Shown here: positions 15,689-18,109 of the stretch, one piece after another
How positions within the stretch are numbered: position 1 is the stretch's first letter
How the letters are laid out: the number at the start of each line of letters is the position of its first letter
Assembly: GCA_016184445.1 (NCBI GenBank)
Contig: JACPCT010000320.1
Coordinates: 1-18,109, forward strand
DNA: 18,109 nucleotides
Direction of reading: 5' to 3'
Source of the DNA: Candidatus Tectimicrobiota bacterium
GTDB taxonomy: Bacteria > UBA8248
Position numbers and translations under genes: made by a program
The notes under the pieces: model-generated
Seen by the model: the letters and a program-made list of their open reading frames with translations, nothing else
Told to the model about the DNA's origin: nothing
The model's database searches: none

Positions 15689-17569
15689 GTGGGTGGCCAG
15701 GCGGACGGCGCCGCCCGGAGCGCCCTCCGCGAGGCCGTGCGCCTCCTTCCCGAGAAGCCGGGGATCTACATCTTCAAGGGCGCGGCGGGGGAGGTCCTCT
15801 ACGTCGGCAAGGCCCTGCGCCTGCGCAGCCGGGTGCGCAGCTACTTCGCCAAGCGCCTGGACCGCGGCCCCTGGATCGCCCGGATGGTGGAGGGCATCGC
15901 CTCCCTCGAGCACGTCGTCACCTCGAACGAGGTGGAGGCGCTCATCCTCGAGAGCAACTACGTCAAGCGCCACAAGCCCAAGCACAACGTGCTGCTGCGC
16001 GACGACAAGCACTTCCCCTACCTCAAGCTGAGCACCCAGGAGGACTACCCGAGGCTCAGCGTCGTCCGCCGCTCGGCGGGGGATGGCGCCGACTACCTCG
16101 GGCCCTTCCCCTCGCCCGGGAGCCTCCGGCGCACCATCCGCTTCCTCCAGAAGGCCTTCCACATCCGGGCCTGCACCGGCGGCATCGAGGACAAGACCTC
16201 CAGGCGCTGCATCTACTTCCAGATGGGCCAGTGCCTGGGGCCCTGCGACGGCCTCCAGGGCCGGGAGGACTACCGCGCCGGGGTGCGCGACGCCCTGGAC
16301 TTCCTCCGCGGGAAGAGCGGCGCGCTCGTCGGGCGGCTCCGCGCCGAGATGGAGGAGGAGTCCGGGGCGCTGCGCTTCGAGGCGGCGGCCAAGCTCCGGG
16401 ACCGCATCCGCGACATCGAGGAGGTGGCTGAGCAGCAGCAGCAGCGGGTGATCGCGGTGGGGGGCGGGGACCAGGACATCCTCGGCCTCCACCGCGAGGG
16501 GGGCCGGGCCCTCTTCCGGGTGTTCTTCGTGCGCGGGGGGCGCCTCCTGGGGGATCAGGTGTTCACCCTCGTGGCGCCGGAGGGGCTGCCGGACGGGGAG
16601 GCCGTCTCCGGCTTCGTGAAGCAGCACTACGCCTCCCAGGCCTTCCTCCCCGCCGAGGTGCTCCTCCCCGCCGCCCCGCCGGACGCGGAGGTGATCGCCC
16701 GCTGGCTCAGCGGGCGCAAGGAGCGTAAGGTGGAGGTGCTCTTTCCCCGCCGGGGGGCCAAGCGCCGCCTCGTCGAGATGGCCTGCGAGAACGCGGGCCA
16801 GGCGGCCGAGCGCCAGGCGGCCGAGGCGCTGAGGGAGCAGGCGGGCCTCGACGCCGTTCAGAAGGCCCTGGGGCTGGAAGCGCCGCCCGTCCGCATCGAG
16901 GCGTTCGACATCTCGAACCTGCACGGGAGCCACATCGTGGGCGCGAGCGTCGCCTTCCGCGACGGGAGGCCGCTCAAGGACGGCTACCGGCGCTATCAGA
17001 TCCGCTCGGTCGCGGGGGCGGCGGACGACTTCGCCTCCATGCGCGAGATCGTGCTGCGCCGCGTGGAGCGCCTGGTGAACGAAGGGGGCGAGATGCCCGA
17101 CCTCATCCTGATCGACGGAGGGAAGGGCCAGCTCTCGGCCGCCGCCGCCGCGCTGGAGGAGGTGGGCGCCGCGGACGTGGGGCTGTGCGCCATCTCGAAG
17201 GGCCGCACGGCGGACAACCCGGGGGACCAGGACGTCTTCTACCTCCCCGGCCAGCCCGACCCCGTGCGGATGGAGGAGGGGAGCCCGGGCAAGCTTCTCC
17301 TCCAGCGCATCCGGGACGAGGCCCACCGCTTCGTGCTGACCTACCACCGCACCCGCCGGACGCAGGGGGAGCTGCGCAGCGGGCTGGACGAGGTGCCTGG
17401 CCTCGGGCCCAAGCGGCGCCGGGCCCTCCTGCGCGCCTTCGGGAGCCTGCGGGGGGTGCTGGAGGCGGCGGACGCGCGGCTCCTCGAGGTCGAGGGCGTC
17501 ACCCCCGCCGTGGTGGCCGCCCTGCGCGAGAAGCTGGGGGGAGGCCCGCCCGGAGAGGACGGCCCGTGA
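15689..17569 (+). CDS. uvrC: Excinuclease ABC subunit C
   Basis: A 626-residue dual-incision nuclease of nucleotide excision repair. The N-terminal GIY-YIG nuclease (3' cut) shows GIY (25-27), YVGKA (38-42), Arg47 and the ExEALILE acid segment (81-88). Four cysteines at 162, 174, 182 and 186 have the 12-8-4 spacing of the UvrC iron-sulfur cluster. A UVR domain lies at about 211-246. The RNase H-like nuclease (5' cut) has Asp407 in FDISN, Asp476 in IDGGKGQ and His546 in DEAHRF. A tandem helix-hairpin-helix region closes the protein (566-616, VPGLGPKRR and VEGVTP). The start is GTG 15689 with GGAG 8-11 nt upstream, 12 nt after uvrB. Its stop overlaps the lnt start. All catalytic sites appear intact. 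Confidence 0.97.
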   Translation: MGGQADGAARSALREAVRLLPEKPGIYIFKGAAGEVLYVGKALRLRSRVRSYFAKRLDRGPWIARMVEGIASLEHVVTSNEVEALILESNYVKRHKPKHNVLLRDDKHFPYLKLSTQEDYPRLSVVRRSAGDGADYLGPFPSPGSLRRTIRFLQKAFHIRACTGGIEDKTSRRCIYFQMGQCLGPCDGLQGREDYRAGVRDALDFLRGKSGALVGRLRAEMEEESGALRFEAAAKLRDRIRDIEEVAEQQQQRVIAVGGGDQDILGLHREGGRALFRVFFVRGGRLLGDQVFTLVAPEGLPDGEAVSGFVKQHYASQAFLPAEVLLPAAPPDAEVIARWLSGRKERKVEVLFPRRGAKRRLVEMACENAGQAAERQAAEALREQAGLDAVQKALGLEAPPVRIEAFDISNLHGSHIVGASVAFRDGRPLKDGYRRYQIRSVAGAADDFASMREIVLRRVERLVNEGGEMPDLILIDGGKGQLSAAAAALEEVGAADVGLCAISKGRTADNPGDQDVFYLPGQPDPVRMEEGSPGKLLLQRIRDEAHRFVLTYHRTRRTQGELRSGLDEVPGLGPKRRRALLRAFGSLRGVLEAADARLLEVEGVTPAVVAALREKLGGGPPGEDGP

Positions 17570-18109
17570 CGGCGCGCGACGTCTTCTACGCAGTGCTGTC
17601 GGGGCTGATGCTGGCCTCCCTCTTCCCGCCCTTCCGCTTCGACGCCCTCGCTTGGGCGGCCCTCGTCCCCCTCCTGTGGTCCCTCCACGGGAAGCGGCCC
17701 CACGAGGGCTTCGCCCTGGGCCTCCTGACGGGCCTGGTGGCCTACGGGATCATCGTCTGGTGGGTGAAGCTGACGATGGTCAAGTACGGGGGGCTCCACC
17801 CCGCCCTCGCCTGGCTGATCACCCTGCTCCTGGTCGCGTACCTGGGGCTCTACACGGCGGTCTTCGCCTTCGGCCTCCTCCGCATGTGCCCGGGCGGGGA
17901 GCTTTCGATGTTCCTCCTGGCGGCCCCCCTCTGGGTGGCGCTGGAGCTCCTGCGGGCCCACCTCCTGTCGGGCTTCCCGTGGGCGCTGCTGGGCTACAGC
18001 CAGTACGAGGCGCTGCCGGTCATCCAGATCGCTGACCTGACCGGGGTGTACGGCGTCTCCGTCCTCATCGTGCTGGTGAACGCCGCGGTGTGGCACTTCT
18101 TCAGGAATC
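17566..18109 (+). CDS. lnt: Apolipoprotein N-acyltransferase, N-terminal part (3' cut by window)
   Basis: The first 181 residues of the inner-membrane enzyme that adds the third acyl chain to lipoproteins in diderm bacteria. It starts with GTG 17566, overlapping the uvrC stop in a GTGA arrangement, which implies translational coupling. The visible part is the membrane domain: hydrophobic segments at about 6-22, 27-39, 51-70, 82-106, 117-135 and 163-177. The Lnt-typical blocks SGFPWALLGYSQ and IQIADLTGVYGVS (about 137-167) follow one another as in the family. The periplasmic nitrilase-like catalytic domain lies beyond the window. The presence of lnt is the main evidence here for an outer membrane. 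Confidence 0.92.
   Translation, partial: MTARDVFYAVLSGLMLASLFPPFRFDALAWAALVPLLWSLHGKRPHEGFALGLLTGLVAYGIIVWWVKLTMVKYGGLHPALAWLITLLLVAYLGLYTAVFAFGLLRMCPGGELSMFLLAAPLWVALELLRAHLLSGFPWALLGYSQYEALPVIQIADLTGVYGVSVLIVLVNAAVWHFFRN

Noticed and set aside
13409..17347. A roughly 1300-codon minus-strand open frame opposite uvrB and uvrC
   Set aside because: Same cause: it is the reverse of two complete excinuclease genes and has no recognisable motif.

Overview
The window is about 18.1 kb of very GC-rich bacterial chromosome, dense with housekeeping genes. An apolipoprotein N-acyltransferase start (lnt) and a bifunctional class A penicillin-binding protein point to a diderm (Gram-negative) cell. A predicted flavin/F420-type luciferase-like oxidoreductase beside an SDR and an isochorismatase-fold hydrolase is a combination I associate with environmental high-GC lineages (Tectomicrobia, Rokubacteria/Methylomirabilota, some former Deltaproteobacteria). 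I cannot name the organism from sequence alone.

Region 1 (1-6985, plus strand) is the conserved fatty-acid/RNA/chromosome/secretion cluster: the last codons of acpP, then fabF, rnc, smc and ftsY. rnc overlaps fabF. A GC-rich hairpin with a T run separates smc from ftsY. The smc gene carries two unusual lesions close together. One is a 51-nt in-frame tandem duplication in the C-terminal coiled coil. The other is an apparent short deletion plus frame change just after the H-loop, which leaves the normal C-terminal residues stranded in another frame.

Region 2 (about 6986-9900) is an opposite-strand metabolic cassette, read from high to low coordinates: isochorismatase-like cysteine hydrolase, LLM-class oxidoreductase, SDR oxidoreductase. 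It is bracketed by a direct repeat of the ftsY 3' end. The intact copy is in ftsY; a diverged remnant lies about 2.87 kb downstream. This looks like the scar of an insertion or duplication event next to the core cluster.

Region 3 (about 9940-13430) holds a minus-strand penicillin-binding protein 1A gene and a divergent plus-strand HNH endonuclease gene. Between the two candidate -35 boxes sits a perfect GC-rich inverted repeat. The gene pair is flanked by two same-orientation copies of an intergenic element of about 170-210 bp. The copies share hairpins at corresponding places, a 67-nt gap-free 3' block and a 21-nt identical end. I recognise this element as no known repeat or RNA family, and it is the best candidate here for something undescribed.

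Region 4 (13676-18109, plus strand) is a tightly packed nucleotide-excision-repair unit, uvrB-uvrC, running into lnt, which is cut by the window end. I saw no tRNA, rRNA, CRISPR array or transposase gene.
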